This document shows, in pieces, positions 55,201-63,873 of a DNA stretch of 64,000 bases (position 1 is the stretch's first letter; the number at the start of each line of letters is the position of its first letter). Made by a program: the position numbers and the translations under genes. A model generated the notes under the pieces. That model was not told where the DNA came from. It was given only the letters and a program-made list of their open reading frames with translations, and ran no database searches. Source of the stretch: Pseudomonas lurida (GTDB lineage Bacteria; Pseudomonadota; Gammaproteobacteria; Pseudomonadales; Pseudomonadaceae); the NCBI RefSeq assembly GCF_013522705.1, contig NZ_JAAMRE010000003.1:245246-309245 (forward strand). Direction: 5' to 3'.

Positions 55201-57162
55201 GCTGAAACGGATGATATGGGGCTCGGTAAAACCACCGTTGCTGTAGATCGCCCTGGCGTTATCCGGCAACCAGGTCAGGACGCTGTCTTGCAACTCGCCA
55301 GGCGCGGCGATAGCGTTGAGCAGTTGTTCGCGGCTGGCAAACTCCAGCAGTGACTGAGCGTAGGCCGGGCGATACAGCACATGCGGTCCGGCATCCGCAT
55401 TGCGCGGCTCGATGATGAACATGTTTTGTACGACGTCGGCGTGGGCGTCGGGTTTTCGTCTGAAGGCCAGCACGCGCATGATGATTTCATCGTCGCCGAC
55501 GCAGCGTTGGGCGCGAACGGGCTCGACCACCGCGCTGACGCACTGGAAACCACGCCGGGTCAGTCCGCCTTCACCCTTGATTTTGTACTCCATTGCCAGG
55601 GTCTTGAGTTGCACCGGGCATTGTTGAATGAACAATTGCTGGCGTTTCTGCGCCTGCGGATTGTCGTCCAGCAGGTGTTCGCGCAAATAGGCGGGATAAT
55701 AGCGACCAATGTCGACCTGTTCGATCATCTGCATCAGGTAATCGGTGGTCAGCCACGCTTCGATCTCCCGCCTCTCGCGGTGGCGCAGGGTGACGTTGCC
55801 GCTGGGCTTGCCCGCCAGGTTTTTCAGGGCCAGATCGACCAGGCTCATCGTCACCGTTTCCAGGTAACCGCCCTGCAGCGTACCGATTGCGACCTTGAAG
55901 ACCAGTTGCAAGTCTTCGGCGCGCCAGGCCAACGTGGCGTCATCGGTGCAGGTTTCCTCCAGGTTCAGGGCGGCATTGCGACCCCGGCACAATTGCTGGT
56001 TCAAGCGTTTGGCAGCAAAACTGCGCAGCGTCTCGATGCCGTCCAGATACCGTTCGCCAGGGTTCAGGCGCTGCAGGCTGGCCTGCTCCAGCAGGCATTG
56101 GCGATAGGCCAGTCGGTCGGCCGCCGAGGCGTTTTTGAGCCAGTCGGGAAGCGCGGCCCGGACTGCCTCCAGCGACGGCGCAGGCGTCGACCCAGGCGCA
56201 ATGAACAAGGGCGCCGGATCGGTGAGCGCGGCCAATCGGGCGGCCAGTTCGATTGGCGTGGTCTGCACGCGCAGATCGAACGCGGCAAGGTCTTCCAGTT
56301 GCTGGTTGAGCACCAGCGCCGCTTGCACCTCGAACAGGTCGCCATCGGGTTCGTATTGGCGCCAGGTGATCTTTTCGGCGTTGTAGCGTTGCGCCATGCG
56401 TTCGCCCCATGCCAGGCCAAAGGCTTGCAGGCTGGCAAAGGCTTCCAGTTGGCCCGGCAGGCTATACAGCCAGACCCGTTCGCCGCTGACGATGAGGATT
56501 TCACTGCCCTGTAGCGTGAGCGTGACGTCGTCGTGTTCCAGGCGCGTTTCCACGCAATAAGCATGCACGGCGCTGCCGGGCCATGCCTGTCGATTGCGGG
56601 TTTCCCGTGCGGGGTAGCGGACCAGGCTGGTCAGGGGGCGCAGTTGCAAGGGGTCGGTCCCGGGCTGGTTGATCGTGCAGCCCCGAAACACGCCCTGCAA
56701 CACGCCGGCGAGCCATTGCCAGCGCGTGTTACCGCTGCCGTCGTCCTCGCTCCAGAACACGCTCAAGGCTTCTTGAAAACCTACATGCAGGATCAAGGGC
56801 AGCTCCCGGATTGCATCCTGGATAACGGTCAGGTCATACGCGCGCGAGCCTTGCGCCTCATAAACCAGGCGTGTTCCGCTGGCGTCGCTCAAGTAGGCAT
56901 CGAGGCCGCCGCGCGTTGACAGGTCGGGCAGTGAGCCGTCGGCAAGGTAAGTCAGCGCGACCTCCACCAACGGCGCCAAGGCGCGGCCGCCGCCGTCACG
57001 CGGGTGGGCCAGGTAGAGGGCGGAGGCGGGCAGGGTCAAAGGCGGGTATTTATCCCGCAGGTTGTCGGCCAACATCTGTGTGGTGACCGAGCGCAAGGTA
57101 GGTCGCGCGGCAAATTGCGCGTGTACGGCTTGCGCCAGGATCCGGGTATCTGGAGTGGGCAT
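52297..57162 (-). CDS. Giant DUF6543/dermonecrotic-toxin-like protein (paralogue 1)
   Basis: A 1,621-aa protein of a family common in Pseudomonas and annotated as DUF6543 or dermonecrotic toxin-like. It has no signal peptide. A hydrophobic stretch at about 717-755 (LGFNTLLVVIRGPLAAAAWML) could insert in a membrane. A module at about 885-960 (QGLYRIDSLWHASVGG, then LKTDGKGHWTLDRGLKLQGG) is followed by a helical, coiled-coil-like region (about 960-1090). A conserved end at about 1525-1560 has LWYAHFHYA. AAGGAC precedes the ATG. It lies 41 nt downstream of its paralogue on the same strand, so the two are probably co-transcribed. A toxin/effector role is inferred from the family only. Confidence 0.7.
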   Translation of the reverse strand: MPTPDTRILAQAVHAQFAARPTLRSVTTQMLADNLRDKYPPLTLPASALYLAHPRDGGGRALAPLVEVALTYLADGSLPDLSTRGGLDAYLSDASGTRLVYEAQGSRAYDLTVIQDAIRELPLILHVGFQEALSVFWSEDDGSGNTRWQWLAGVLQGVFRGCTINQPGTDPLQLRPLTSLVRYPARETRNRQAWPGSAVHAYCVETRLEHDDVTLTLQGSEILIVSGERVWLYSLPGQLEAFASLQAFGLAWGERMAQRYNAEKITWRQYEPDGDLFEVQAALVLNQQLEDLAAFDLRVQTTPIELAARLAALTDPAPLFIAPGSTPAPSLEAVRAALPDWLKNASAADRLAYRQCLLEQASLQRLNPGERYLDGIETLRSFAAKRLNQQLCRGRNAALNLEETCTDDATLAWRAEDLQLVFKVAIGTLQGGYLETVTMSLVDLALKNLAGKPSGNVTLRHRERREIEAWLTTDYLMQMIEQVDIGRYYPAYLREHLLDDNPQAQKRQQLFIQQCPVQLKTLAMEYKIKGEGGLTRRGFQCVSAVVEPVRAQRCVGDDEIIMRVLAFRRKPDAHADVVQNMFIIEPRNADAGPHVLYRPAYAQSLLEFASREQLLNAIAAPGELQDSVLTWLPDNARAIYSNGGFTEPHIIRFSLGSESDVLPGVPSPATLAPADDRSAGEILGYLSNGRLMEYLFGSEARQLVDLAQRQSTSSAQSRWAHLLEGVQLGFNTLLVVIRGPLAAAAWMLQLTQSLSQDLPALQSDDPVARELAWVDVLLNIGMLLVHQGQASEAMVETEHRAQTLAQLPLRRRLGDPVSHPQAQVHYAGTGVPSEPPGGGRTPLDFDRSLASDSASARLLEKLLAVSRPWPKPAPAAVDIGPFQGLYRIDSLWHASVGGLLFRVSIVPGVGEVFIIHPQKTDHPGIKLKTDGKGHWTLDRGLKLQGGGPKRIAALREENREKTRQLINRAEALNAEITPQMATLRESMTRMEEADQALARQGRVLNVAWNLMDQADVQQRPALQARHTQEMQRHSAARAQFEILMQTLIERFEHTSRLRQEAIQVGRDLEKFGGARMHVQERAKMLKLIWEQQFVIHTYLRNWTNSLLYSNRGEPMSHLGKRMLVSYVLGDPTAYNEHVSRSIEMADALERMGQLASEMETTLDQLEQDSGAGRAIRQDFLAMINPSTFFNENMRLRALSALAGVTAVVSDSRLPPQEALYVKRLNSLDIHQAVQSHIAVRSSDGFPLDEQRNVYESLLGHYNEYENGIQALKAINPLRLPSSSERFLQSLRYAQALAQNELESVVRKQEALAVELPLSKTLRAKAPTTKVFRTRGKDYLVGDFKLTDAQEEQVTITDAFTTRALTTFKKSGDGWAQVVEKDPDAPVTSPPKIALATLREQGRGLINQRAAIEQVISAQQSELDDPVTRQAINPADWEELLGGQARELDAVADELAHHYPEASTDLIEEFRVNARDMQRKAVQVCSAAYKRQWPTQAGIEYLWRNQQIDINLTSLADPQRPTLRGDFFTEYAVYDKVGKPPKVLWYAHFHYATAQAPAAAYTRAHLKLPEQRKFTQKDLLKEHVQQQLQAHGEPGAVPLRSIVYALISPPVDQLFLAIAPRP

Positions 57163-57203
57163 GAAATAGTCCTTTATAAGTCTTGAGCGGGTATATCGCG
57201 CCG

Positions 57204-60200
57204 TTACGACGCCAACGGCAGGAACCAGCGCTCGGCCAGGGCCTTGCCGATCAGGCCACGGTGCACGTTCACCACGGCCTGGGGGTTGTCAGCCTTGGCC
57301 AGCAGTGAGTAGTAGCTTTGCTTGCGCTGCTCCTTGGTTTTGAGGTGCGCGACGGTGTAATCGGCTTTGGGGGTGTCGGCATTGGCGTAGTGAAAGTGCG
57401 CGTACCACAACAGTTTTCCTTGCGGGTCTGTCAGCGCGTATTCCTGAATGAAATCCCGGCGCTCGCCACTCAGAGGCACGCGCTCGCCATACCGGGCCAC
57501 ACCGACCTGCTTTTGCTCGATCAGGTATTCAAGGTTTGCATGGGTGGGCGGTAGGTCCAGACACAGTTGCAGGCGCAGTTCGTCGCCCTTGGCCGTCAGC
57601 CGAGCGCCGGCTTCGAGCAGGTGCGTTACCAATGCCCGATCGGCGTTATTGCGGTCTTTTTCAGGCAACGCCTGGATGGCCTGATCCAGCTCCGTGGCGA
57701 GGCTGTTGAAGCGGTCGCTTTGATGCTGCATGAACTCCTGCACTTCTTCAGGGTGTCGGGAAATTCTGCGGTACTCGTTGCCGCGGCGCAGGTGCTCGTC
57801 CAGCGTGGCCAGCAGCTTGCGAGCCTCGCCCTTGACCAGGTTAAGGCTGCGCACGGCGGACGGTGGGCGCGCAGCAGCGGGCTGCAGGATTTCATCCCAC
57901 ACCTCACCTTTCTGCGAGTACATGCTCAGCAATTGATCGTTGTCTTCGGACCTGACCTCGACGACCTCTATCGGCAAGGTGCTTCCCGCCGGTTTCAGGT
58001 CGCCGATAAACGTGCCTTTCTTGCGCGTCCTGATGACTTTTTTCTGGGGCCTTCCTGGTGCGGTCGGAGGGCGTCCGGGCCGGCGTTCGCGCGGTTGGGC
58101 GACGGGTTTGATTTCGTCGGCCAGTCTGCGGGTGACATCCAGGTACAGCGCCTCAATCAATTTGAAAAGCCGGTTCGAATACGGTCTATCAGGGGCCTGC
58201 ACGGCCACGATGCCTAGCCCCTGCAAGGCGTCCAACGCTCGGCCGTAGTGTTCGACCAGGCTGTCCAATACGCTCACCCGGTCACCGGCAGTCAACTCCA
58301 GGGTGTTGAGCTCGCTATGGGTACGCACGTGTTGCGACAGCGGTGACACGATGGCGTCCAAAGCCTGAAACGCCGGCGCATCTTCTTTGATGACCTGCAG
58401 CTTGAGCGTGCGAATCTGCAGGTCCTGGATTGCCAGCGCACTGATCTCTTGCGGCCGACCTTCCGTCAACCGCGTAAATGCTTGCGCACCAGGGGTTCCC
58501 TGGCCGAGCAGTTCGTTGAGGTGACGGTCCTTGGCTTGCAGCCAGTGGATCGAGCGTTCATTGATGTCCAGCAATGCCTTGATGAACTGTTCATGGCCTT
58601 CGGGATCGAGCATCACCGCCAGATCGAATTCGGCGCCCTGGACGGTGAATTTGCTGTTCGCCCTGTAGAGCGCTTGCCGGTCGGCTTCGGCGACCACCAC
58701 CAGCTTTCGTGCGTTGTTGACGCTGTTTTCCAGGAGTACCGCCACTGTTTGCGCTGACAAGGGGATGTCCAGCTCCCGCCTTTCCTGTGCACCTTCGAGA
58801 ATCTTTTGGTACGAACGGGTTTGTTGTTCCAGGGCGGTTTCGAAGCGCCTGCGCGTATCGGCACGCTGTGCATCGGTGTATCGCGTGTCTTGCTGCGCAC
58901 TTTCCATGACCGCCTGGGCGACCTCGACTGTCCGGTTCTGCGTGGCCTGCTGACCCAGGAACTGCGCGTAGTCGGCTTCAAGCTCGGTGACTCTCTGAGC
59001 CTTGCGTCGGCGTTGCTCGGCAATACGTCTGGGCGGCATGCCGCCGCGCAGGCGTAGGCGGGTATCGAGGGTCCAGGTGCCCTGGCCGTCGGTACGCAGG
59101 TGCGGGCCGCGACGCGCGGAATCGAGCGAGTCGACGATGATCACCGCGCCGTTCCCAGGTTCGAGTTCCACCTGATACCACTGGCCGTCTACCAGGGCGT
59201 GCCAGAGGTTGTCGACCACATACAGGCCCTTGCGCGGCCCGTGCAATATCGGGGCAGGCAACACCCGTGGGCGCTGCGCCTTGTAGCCGGCCAGGCGCGC
59301 GCGTTGGCTGGCCGTCAAGCGCTGCCGCGCGTGGGCGAAGCTGAAGTCCAGCGGCGCAGTGTCGGCGCCGAGCAATACGCCGGGCAATGCCACCGCGCCT
59401 TGATGAATATGGGGCGCAGCTGGAACGGGCCATTGCTCGGCAACATGCGGCGGCAGCGGCAGGGAGGACTTGCGCGGGGTACCTGTGGCGACATGCGCCA
59501 CCGTCGGCAATGGCGGGCCCTCCAGCAAAGCCAGGCCCAGGTTGAGCAGCAGGTCGACCGTGGCCAGTTCCCGGACCTGCGGGTCCGTGGATTCCTGGCC
59601 CTGGACGTCGTGTTCAAGGCCTGCGTACAGCGTGGCCAGCCAGGCGGTCAGCAGCAGCGGGCCGCGCAGTAAGGGGTACAACACGCTGCCGAACAGCAAC
59701 CCACCGCCCTCAAGCAGTACTTGCCAACGGCTTTCGCTGTTGGACACCGATGTGCGATCAGCCTGGGCCACAAGCGCCTGGGCATTGCTGCTGTACAGGT
59801 ACTGCATCAAGCGGCCGGTGAGCAGGCACTGGTGCAACTCGTCGTTCAGGCCATCGACCGACAACGTGGCAGGCTCCGGCGTGCGCACAGGGCTGAATTC
59901 ATCGCCCTGGCCAAAGCGCAGGTAATGCGGCTCATGAAATCCATTGTTGGCGTAGATCGGCCGCGCGGAGTCGTCCAGCCAGAGCAAAACGCTCGATTGC
60001 AACTCTCCCGGTTCGGCAATGGCGTCGAACAAGGCCGCGCGGCTGTGAAACTCCCGAAGCGGTTCTCGGTACAGCGGTCGATACAGGATATGCGGCCCAT
60101 CCTCGATGTTACGGGCTTCGATGATGTACATGTTCGCCACCTGGTCCGAATGGGCGCCAGGGTGGCTGGACAAGGCCAGATGGCGAATCACGATGTCCTG

Positions 60201-61895
60201 CTGGTCGGCGACGTCCCTGGCCGTCAGCGCCGCCACGCGTCGGGCGCCGGCGCGGGTCATGCCGCTGGCGTGTTGCAGGCTCAGTTCCAGGGCCAGCATC
60301 GGCAGCTGTACCGACACCTGATCGGCGAACAATACTTCGCGTTCGCGGGCTTGCTCATCGTCGCCGAGCAGTTGGGTCTGCAGTAGCCCGGGATAATGCC
60401 GGCCGATGTCGACACGTTCGATCAGCCCACCGCTTCCCGTGACATAGTCGGGCGTGAGCCAGGACGGCAGCGGCAGGCCCTGGCGGTGGTTAATGCGCAT
60501 CTGGCCCTTGGGGCGGCTGGACAGGTTATTGACTGCCAGCTCGGTGAGGCCCATGCGTTCGTGCTGGATGACGCCTACGGTGCCTGGATAGCCGGCGGCG
60601 ACGCTGAAGGTCAGCTCAAGTTGGTCGGGGTCCAGCGCCGAGGCTTCGGCGGGCGAGTTGAAGCGCAGTGCATCGCGGCGCAGCTCGTTTCGCAGGTTGT
60701 CGGCGGTGAACGTCTTGATATCTTTGATGCCGCTGAGGAAAGTACGCCCGCCCGCGCGTTGTTTTGCGCTGGCCAAGGTCAGGCTATAGCGACCGTACTC
60801 GGCCTTGGTGGCGCTGTCGGCGTCCTGCAACCAGGCCGGTAGTTGGGGGCGCAAGGTCGTGAGAAGGTCGGGCGCGATGGTCGGCGAGTCGGCAAAGAAC
60901 TGCGCTGGATCGACGATCCGTCGGTATTCTGCCTGCAAGGCTGCAAACCCCTGGGTGGCGGGCAGGGACAGGGCGCCCAGTTGTTCCAATTGCCGGTTGA
61001 GGAGCAGGGCGGCCTCGTGATCGAAGGCGTTGGCGTCCGGCTCATAACGGCGGATGAGGATGTCATCGACGCGGTAGCCCGCGCCCTGGCGTTGGCCCCA
61101 GGCCTGGGTCAACGCGTCCATCGAGGTGAATGCCTCGATCTGCCCGCCGGGGTTGCACAGCAGCACGGTGGACGTGCCGTGGCTGGGGCGCGTCAGCACC
61201 AGCTCCGGCCCCAGTACGGTGACGCTTCGGCCAGCGCTGCGCAGGGTGGCTTCCAGGCAATAGGCAAACACCGCCTGGGCGCCATGACGGGCGCTGCGCT
61301 GTTCACGATCGGGCGTGCCGATGAACTGGTCGAGCATGTCCCGAGCCTGGTCATCCAGGTCGGTGCGACGCAGGGCGGCGATTCTCAACGTGTCCATCAG
61401 CATGTCCGCCAGCCAGCGCCAGCGGTCGTCTCTGCTGTCGTCGCGCCAATAGTCGCCTATGGCGTTCTGTAAGCCGATCGGCAGGGTCTCGTTCAGCTCC
61501 TTGATGAGGCCTTCGATCACCTTCATGTCTATGCGCGTTGCGGTGGTGCCGGGCAGTTTCAACTGGCGTGGAGGGTTGTCGGTCAGGTAATAACCGAGGT
61601 TGCCGATATCGCTGAAGTCCAGATTGACGACGCCGCCCAGGTAGTCATGCACCACTGACAGCAGCGGACGGAAAAACCATTGTTTGCCGTTCGGGGTCGC
61701 CAGTTGAGTCGCGGCCAGATCCAATCTCAGCGACGGATAGCGCTGGCCAATGGCGGTGGCGAGCAGGTGTTGAATCACCTGCTCAAGGGTCGGAAGATCG
61801 GCGAACTCGCGTGCGACCGCCAGGGCTGGGGTATTCACCCCGGCAGGCAAGGCGGAAGGAGGACTGAAGGGCGCAGCGGGGCTTGAGTCGGGCAT
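57204..61895 (-). CDS. Giant DUF6543/dermonecrotic-toxin-like protein (paralogue 2)
   Basis: A 1,563-aa paralogue of the downstream gene, with the same layout: a large N-terminal region (to about 700), a hydrophobic stretch at about 722-760 (LLFGSVLYPLLRGPLLLTAWLATL), the LWHALVDG...TDGQGTWTLDTRLRLRGG module at about 887-960, a coiled-coil-like region at about 965-1090, and a C-terminal DFIQEYALTDPQGKLLWYAHFHYA at about 1477-1500. A basic Pro/Arg/Lys linker lies at about 1268-1300. The start at MPDSSPAAP was chosen because it begins a Pro/Ser-rich secretion-like N-terminus; 28 in-frame residues upstream look non-coding, and the ribosome-binding site is weak. Confidence 0.7.
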   Translation of the reverse strand: MPDSSPAAPFSPPSALPAGVNTPALAVAREFADLPTLEQVIQHLLATAIGQRYPSLRLDLAATQLATPNGKQWFFRPLLSVVHDYLGGVVNLDFSDIGNLGYYLTDNPPRQLKLPGTTATRIDMKVIEGLIKELNETLPIGLQNAIGDYWRDDSRDDRWRWLADMLMDTLRIAALRRTDLDDQARDMLDQFIGTPDREQRSARHGAQAVFAYCLEATLRSAGRSVTVLGPELVLTRPSHGTSTVLLCNPGGQIEAFTSMDALTQAWGQRQGAGYRVDDILIRRYEPDANAFDHEAALLLNRQLEQLGALSLPATQGFAALQAEYRRIVDPAQFFADSPTIAPDLLTTLRPQLPAWLQDADSATKAEYGRYSLTLASAKQRAGGRTFLSGIKDIKTFTADNLRNELRRDALRFNSPAEASALDPDQLELTFSVAAGYPGTVGVIQHERMGLTELAVNNLSSRPKGQMRINHRQGLPLPSWLTPDYVTGSGGLIERVDIGRHYPGLLQTQLLGDDEQAREREVLFADQVSVQLPMLALELSLQHASGMTRAGARRVAALTARDVADQQDIVIRHLALSSHPGAHSDQVANMYIIEARNIEDGPHILYRPLYREPLREFHSRAALFDAIAEPGELQSSVLLWLDDSARPIYANNGFHEPHYLRFGQGDEFSPVRTPEPATLSVDGLNDELHQCLLTGRLMQYLYSSNAQALVAQADRTSVSNSESRWQVLLEGGGLLFGSVLYPLLRGPLLLTAWLATLYAGLEHDVQGQESTDPQVRELATVDLLLNLGLALLEGPPLPTVAHVATGTPRKSSLPLPPHVAEQWPVPAAPHIHQGAVALPGVLLGADTAPLDFSFAHARQRLTASQRARLAGYKAQRPRVLPAPILHGPRKGLYVVDNLWHALVDGQWYQVELEPGNGAVIIVDSLDSARRGPHLRTDGQGTWTLDTRLRLRGGMPPRRIAEQRRRKAQRVTELEADYAQFLGQQATQNRTVEVAQAVMESAQQDTRYTDAQRADTRRRFETALEQQTRSYQKILEGAQERRELDIPLSAQTVAVLLENSVNNARKLVVVAEADRQALYRANSKFTVQGAEFDLAVMLDPEGHEQFIKALLDINERSIHWLQAKDRHLNELLGQGTPGAQAFTRLTEGRPQEISALAIQDLQIRTLKLQVIKEDAPAFQALDAIVSPLSQHVRTHSELNTLELTAGDRVSVLDSLVEHYGRALDALQGLGIVAVQAPDRPYSNRLFKLIEALYLDVTRRLADEIKPVAQPRERRPGRPPTAPGRPQKKVIRTRKKGTFIGDLKPAGSTLPIEVVEVRSEDNDQLLSMYSQKGEVWDEILQPAAARPPSAVRSLNLVKGEARKLLATLDEHLRRGNEYRRISRHPEEVQEFMQHQSDRFNSLATELDQAIQALPEKDRNNADRALVTHLLEAGARLTAKGDELRLQLCLDLPPTHANLEYLIEQKQVGVARYGERVPLSGERRDFIQEYALTDPQGKLLWYAHFHYANADTPKADYTVAHLKTKEQRKQSYYSLLAKADNPQAVVNVHRGLIGKALAERWFLPLAS

Positions 61896-62038
61896 GTGTA
61901 TTCCATGGCGGCATGAGGAGTTGTGCCGAGGATGCCAAAGCGGCCGCGCAGGGGACCCATAACCGGGTACCTCAACCACACAAAACCCGCAAAGCCGCAG
62001 CGGATTAGCCTATCATCAGCGGTTTTCTTGACTGATGA

Positions 62039-62338
62039 ATGATCCCGATGACTGCTTCCAGCCTGCCCGCTGAACTTCACACTGCCGACATGCTCGAAAT
62101 CGATGGCTTGCATGCCTTTGACTTCACCTTCGACGAGAACGGCCTGCGCATCACCTGCATGGACGGCCGCGCCGAAAAGCGCTGGTCGTTCAGCCAGGCG
62201 CAGGTGCAGAGCGCCGCTTTTGACGACAACTTGCAAAGCTGGACCCTCACCGGTGAGTCGGGCGAACACCGCCTGGTGTGCATGAGCGCCTTCACCGGCA
62301 ACAATAACGACGAGGAAGACGAGCATGATGATGCGTAG
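62039..62338 (+). CDS. DUF5629-like small acidic protein
   Basis: A 99-aa cytoplasmic protein with an acidic tail (NNNDEEDEHDD). The segment TADMLEIDGLHAFDFTFDENGLRITCMDGRAEKRWSFSQAQV is what I associate with the Pseudomonas DUF5629 family; function unknown. The start could instead be the ATG nine bases later (MTASSLPAELHTADML), which fits family N-termini as I remember them; neither has a good ribosome-binding site. Its 3' end overlaps the lactonase start by 14 nt. Confidence 0.65.
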   Translation: MIPMTASSLPAELHTADMLEIDGLHAFDFTFDENGLRITCMDGRAEKRWSFSQAQVQSAAFDDNLQSWTLTGESGEHRLVCMSAFTGNNNDEEDEHDDA

Positions 62339-63500
62339 ATTCTGGCCGCTGCTGATGGCCGGCAGTGTTGGTGCGATGTCGGTGCAGGCAGCGCCGGCGG
62401 ACACCTATGAACTGTTGGTGGGCAGCTACACCGCCGGCACCAGCGAAGGCATTTACCGCCTGCAATTCGACAGTCGTACCGGGCAGTTCCAAGGCAAACC
62501 GGTGCTGGCGGCCAAGGCGGACAACCCGTCGTGGTTGACCGTATCCAAGGACCAGAAGCATCTGTTTGTGGTCAATGAAAATGGTCCGGGCCAGAAAGAT
62601 GCGGTGGGGCGCGTGAGCAGCTACGCGATCGACCCGAAAAATCACCAGCTCACCCTGGTCAATCAGGTGCAGAGCCTGGGTAACGAACCGACCCATTCCA
62701 GCGTGGCGGCGGACGGGCGTTACCTGTTTGTCGCCAACTATTCGGTGGTGGAAGACCCGGGCGGCAGCCTGGCGATCCTGCCGGTGGACGCCGGCGGCAA
62801 GTTGTCGACGCCGGTGCAGTTGAGCGGGCACCCGGCCAGCCGCGTGAACCCTGAACGCCAGGCCTCCAACCACGTGCATTCGGTGGTCTCATCGCCAGAT
62901 GGCAAGTACGTGTTCGTTCAGGACCTGGGAGCGGACAAGCTGTTCGCCTACCGGTATGACCCGACGACCAACCACGAATTGCCATTGACCCCGGCCAATC
63001 CGGCGTCGGTGCAGCTGCCGCCGGGCAGCGGCCCGCGTCACCTGCTGTTCAGCGCGGACGGCAAACACGCCTGGTTGACCACCGAGATGAGCGCCCAGGT
63101 CGCGGTGTTCGATTACAACGACGGCAAGCTGACCCAGACCCAACTGGTCGACTACGCCGCCGGGCAGCCGGTGTCCGACAAGGCCGGCGCGGCGTTGCAT
63201 GCCTCCAGCGACGGCAAGTTCCTGTATGTGAGTAATCGCGGCACCGCCAACCAGATCATCGTATTTGGCGTGGACCCGGCCACCGCGCACCTCAAGGAGC
63301 TGCAGCGTCGCAGTGTGGAAGGCGACCATCCGCGCGAGTTCACCCTCGACCCGAGCGGCAAGTTCCTGTTGATCGCCAACCAGAAGAGCAATGAAATCGT
63401 AGTGATCGAGCGCGACCTCAAAACCGGCCTGCTGGGTAAAACCGTGCAGAAATTGCCGATCGATGCACCCAGTGACCTTAAGTTCCTGCTGCGTCAATAA
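62325..63500 (+). CDS. Exported lactonase-family (YkgB/Pgl-like) beta-propeller
   Basis: A 391-aa member of the lactonase family (PF10282), which includes 6-phosphogluconolactonase. Here a signal peptide (MMMRRFWPLLMAGSVGAMSVQA, cleavage near 23) predicts a periplasmic location, unlike cytosolic Pgl. The blades show repeating D-G-K/R-Y/F-L/V-F/Y-V motifs, and the family-typical GPRHLLFSADGKHAW and HPREFTLDPSGKFLL are present. GAGGAA precedes three consecutive ATG codons, so the exact start is uncertain by up to two codons. It is coupled to the DUF5629-like gene. The substrate is unknown. Confidence 0.88.
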   Translation: MMMRRFWPLLMAGSVGAMSVQAAPADTYELLVGSYTAGTSEGIYRLQFDSRTGQFQGKPVLAAKADNPSWLTVSKDQKHLFVVNENGPGQKDAVGRVSSYAIDPKNHQLTLVNQVQSLGNEPTHSSVAADGRYLFVANYSVVEDPGGSLAILPVDAGGKLSTPVQLSGHPASRVNPERQASNHVHSVVSSPDGKYVFVQDLGADKLFAYRYDPTTNHELPLTPANPASVQLPPGSGPRHLLFSADGKHAWLTTEMSAQVAVFDYNDGKLTQTQLVDYAAGQPVSDKAGAALHASSDGKFLYVSNRGTANQIIVFGVDPATAHLKELQRRSVEGDHPREFTLDPSGKFLLIANQKSNEIVVIERDLKTGLLGKTVQKLPIDAPSDLKFLLRQ

Positions 63501-63505
63501 GCCAC

Positions 63506-63526
63506 AGGCCCCGTTCAGCGGGGCCT
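63506..63526 (+). terminator. Hairpin after the lactonase gene
   Basis: A perfect 7-bp stem AGGCCCC / GGGGCCT with a 7-nt loop lies 5 nt past the stop codon. No U-tract follows directly. Confidence 0.55.
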
Positions 63527-63595
63527 GAGCCTGTGTATTAATTGTATTAATAGCGGCTAATGTTTCAAAGCATTTCTAAGGCGCGGCCCTCGGGC

Positions 63596-63640
63596 GTACG
63601 TTTGGTTCCAAGGCCACCCCGGCCACACCACCAAACGTAC
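63596..63640 (+). repeat. Long-arm inverted repeat in the leader of the 59-aa gene
   Basis: A perfect 11-bp pair GTACGTTTGGT (63596-63606) and ACCAAACGTAC (63630-63640) encloses a 23-nt loop that itself contains GGCC repeats. It ends 15 nt before the ATG and just before the ribosome-binding site (GAGGG), so it could control translation or mark an operator. Confidence 0.5.
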
Positions 63641-63655
63641 ACGAGGGTTACCGCC

Positions 63656-63835
63656 ATGAACTTCAATCTGTTCTCCGTCATCGCCGCTTCCGCTGTTTCC
63701 GCCACCGTCGCCTTGCCGGCCGCCGCCAGCGTGGAAGTCACCAGCCGCACCTCCAGCACCAGCGCCTATACCCAGAAATACCTGCAGCAAAGCGCCAACT
63801 TCTATGCAGCCCTGGATCATAAAACCCAGCACTGA
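63656..63835 (+). CDS. Small exported protein, 59 aa
   Basis: A hypothetical protein with a signal-like N-terminus (MNFNLFSVIAASAVSATVALPAAA, cleavage near 24) and a short Ser/Thr/Tyr-rich mature part (SRTSSTSAYTQKYLQQSANFYAALDHKTQH). GAGGG precedes the ATG; a 32-codon in-frame extension through the hairpin was rejected. No family is recognised. It is probably expressed from its own promoter upstream of the leader hairpin. Confidence 0.6.
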   Translation: MNFNLFSVIAASAVSATVALPAAASVEVTSRTSSTSAYTQKYLQQSANFYAALDHKTQH

Positions 63836-63857
63836 GCACGTCAGGCCACGGCCTTTT

Positions 63858-63873
63858 GATCGTTCCCACGCTC
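63858..63873. repeat. Truncated REP-type palindrome half
   Basis: GATCGTTCCCACGCTC is the left half of a palindrome widespread in fluorescent pseudomonads; the expected complementary half (GCGTGGGAA...) is missing. The IS end begins directly after it. Confidence 0.5.
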
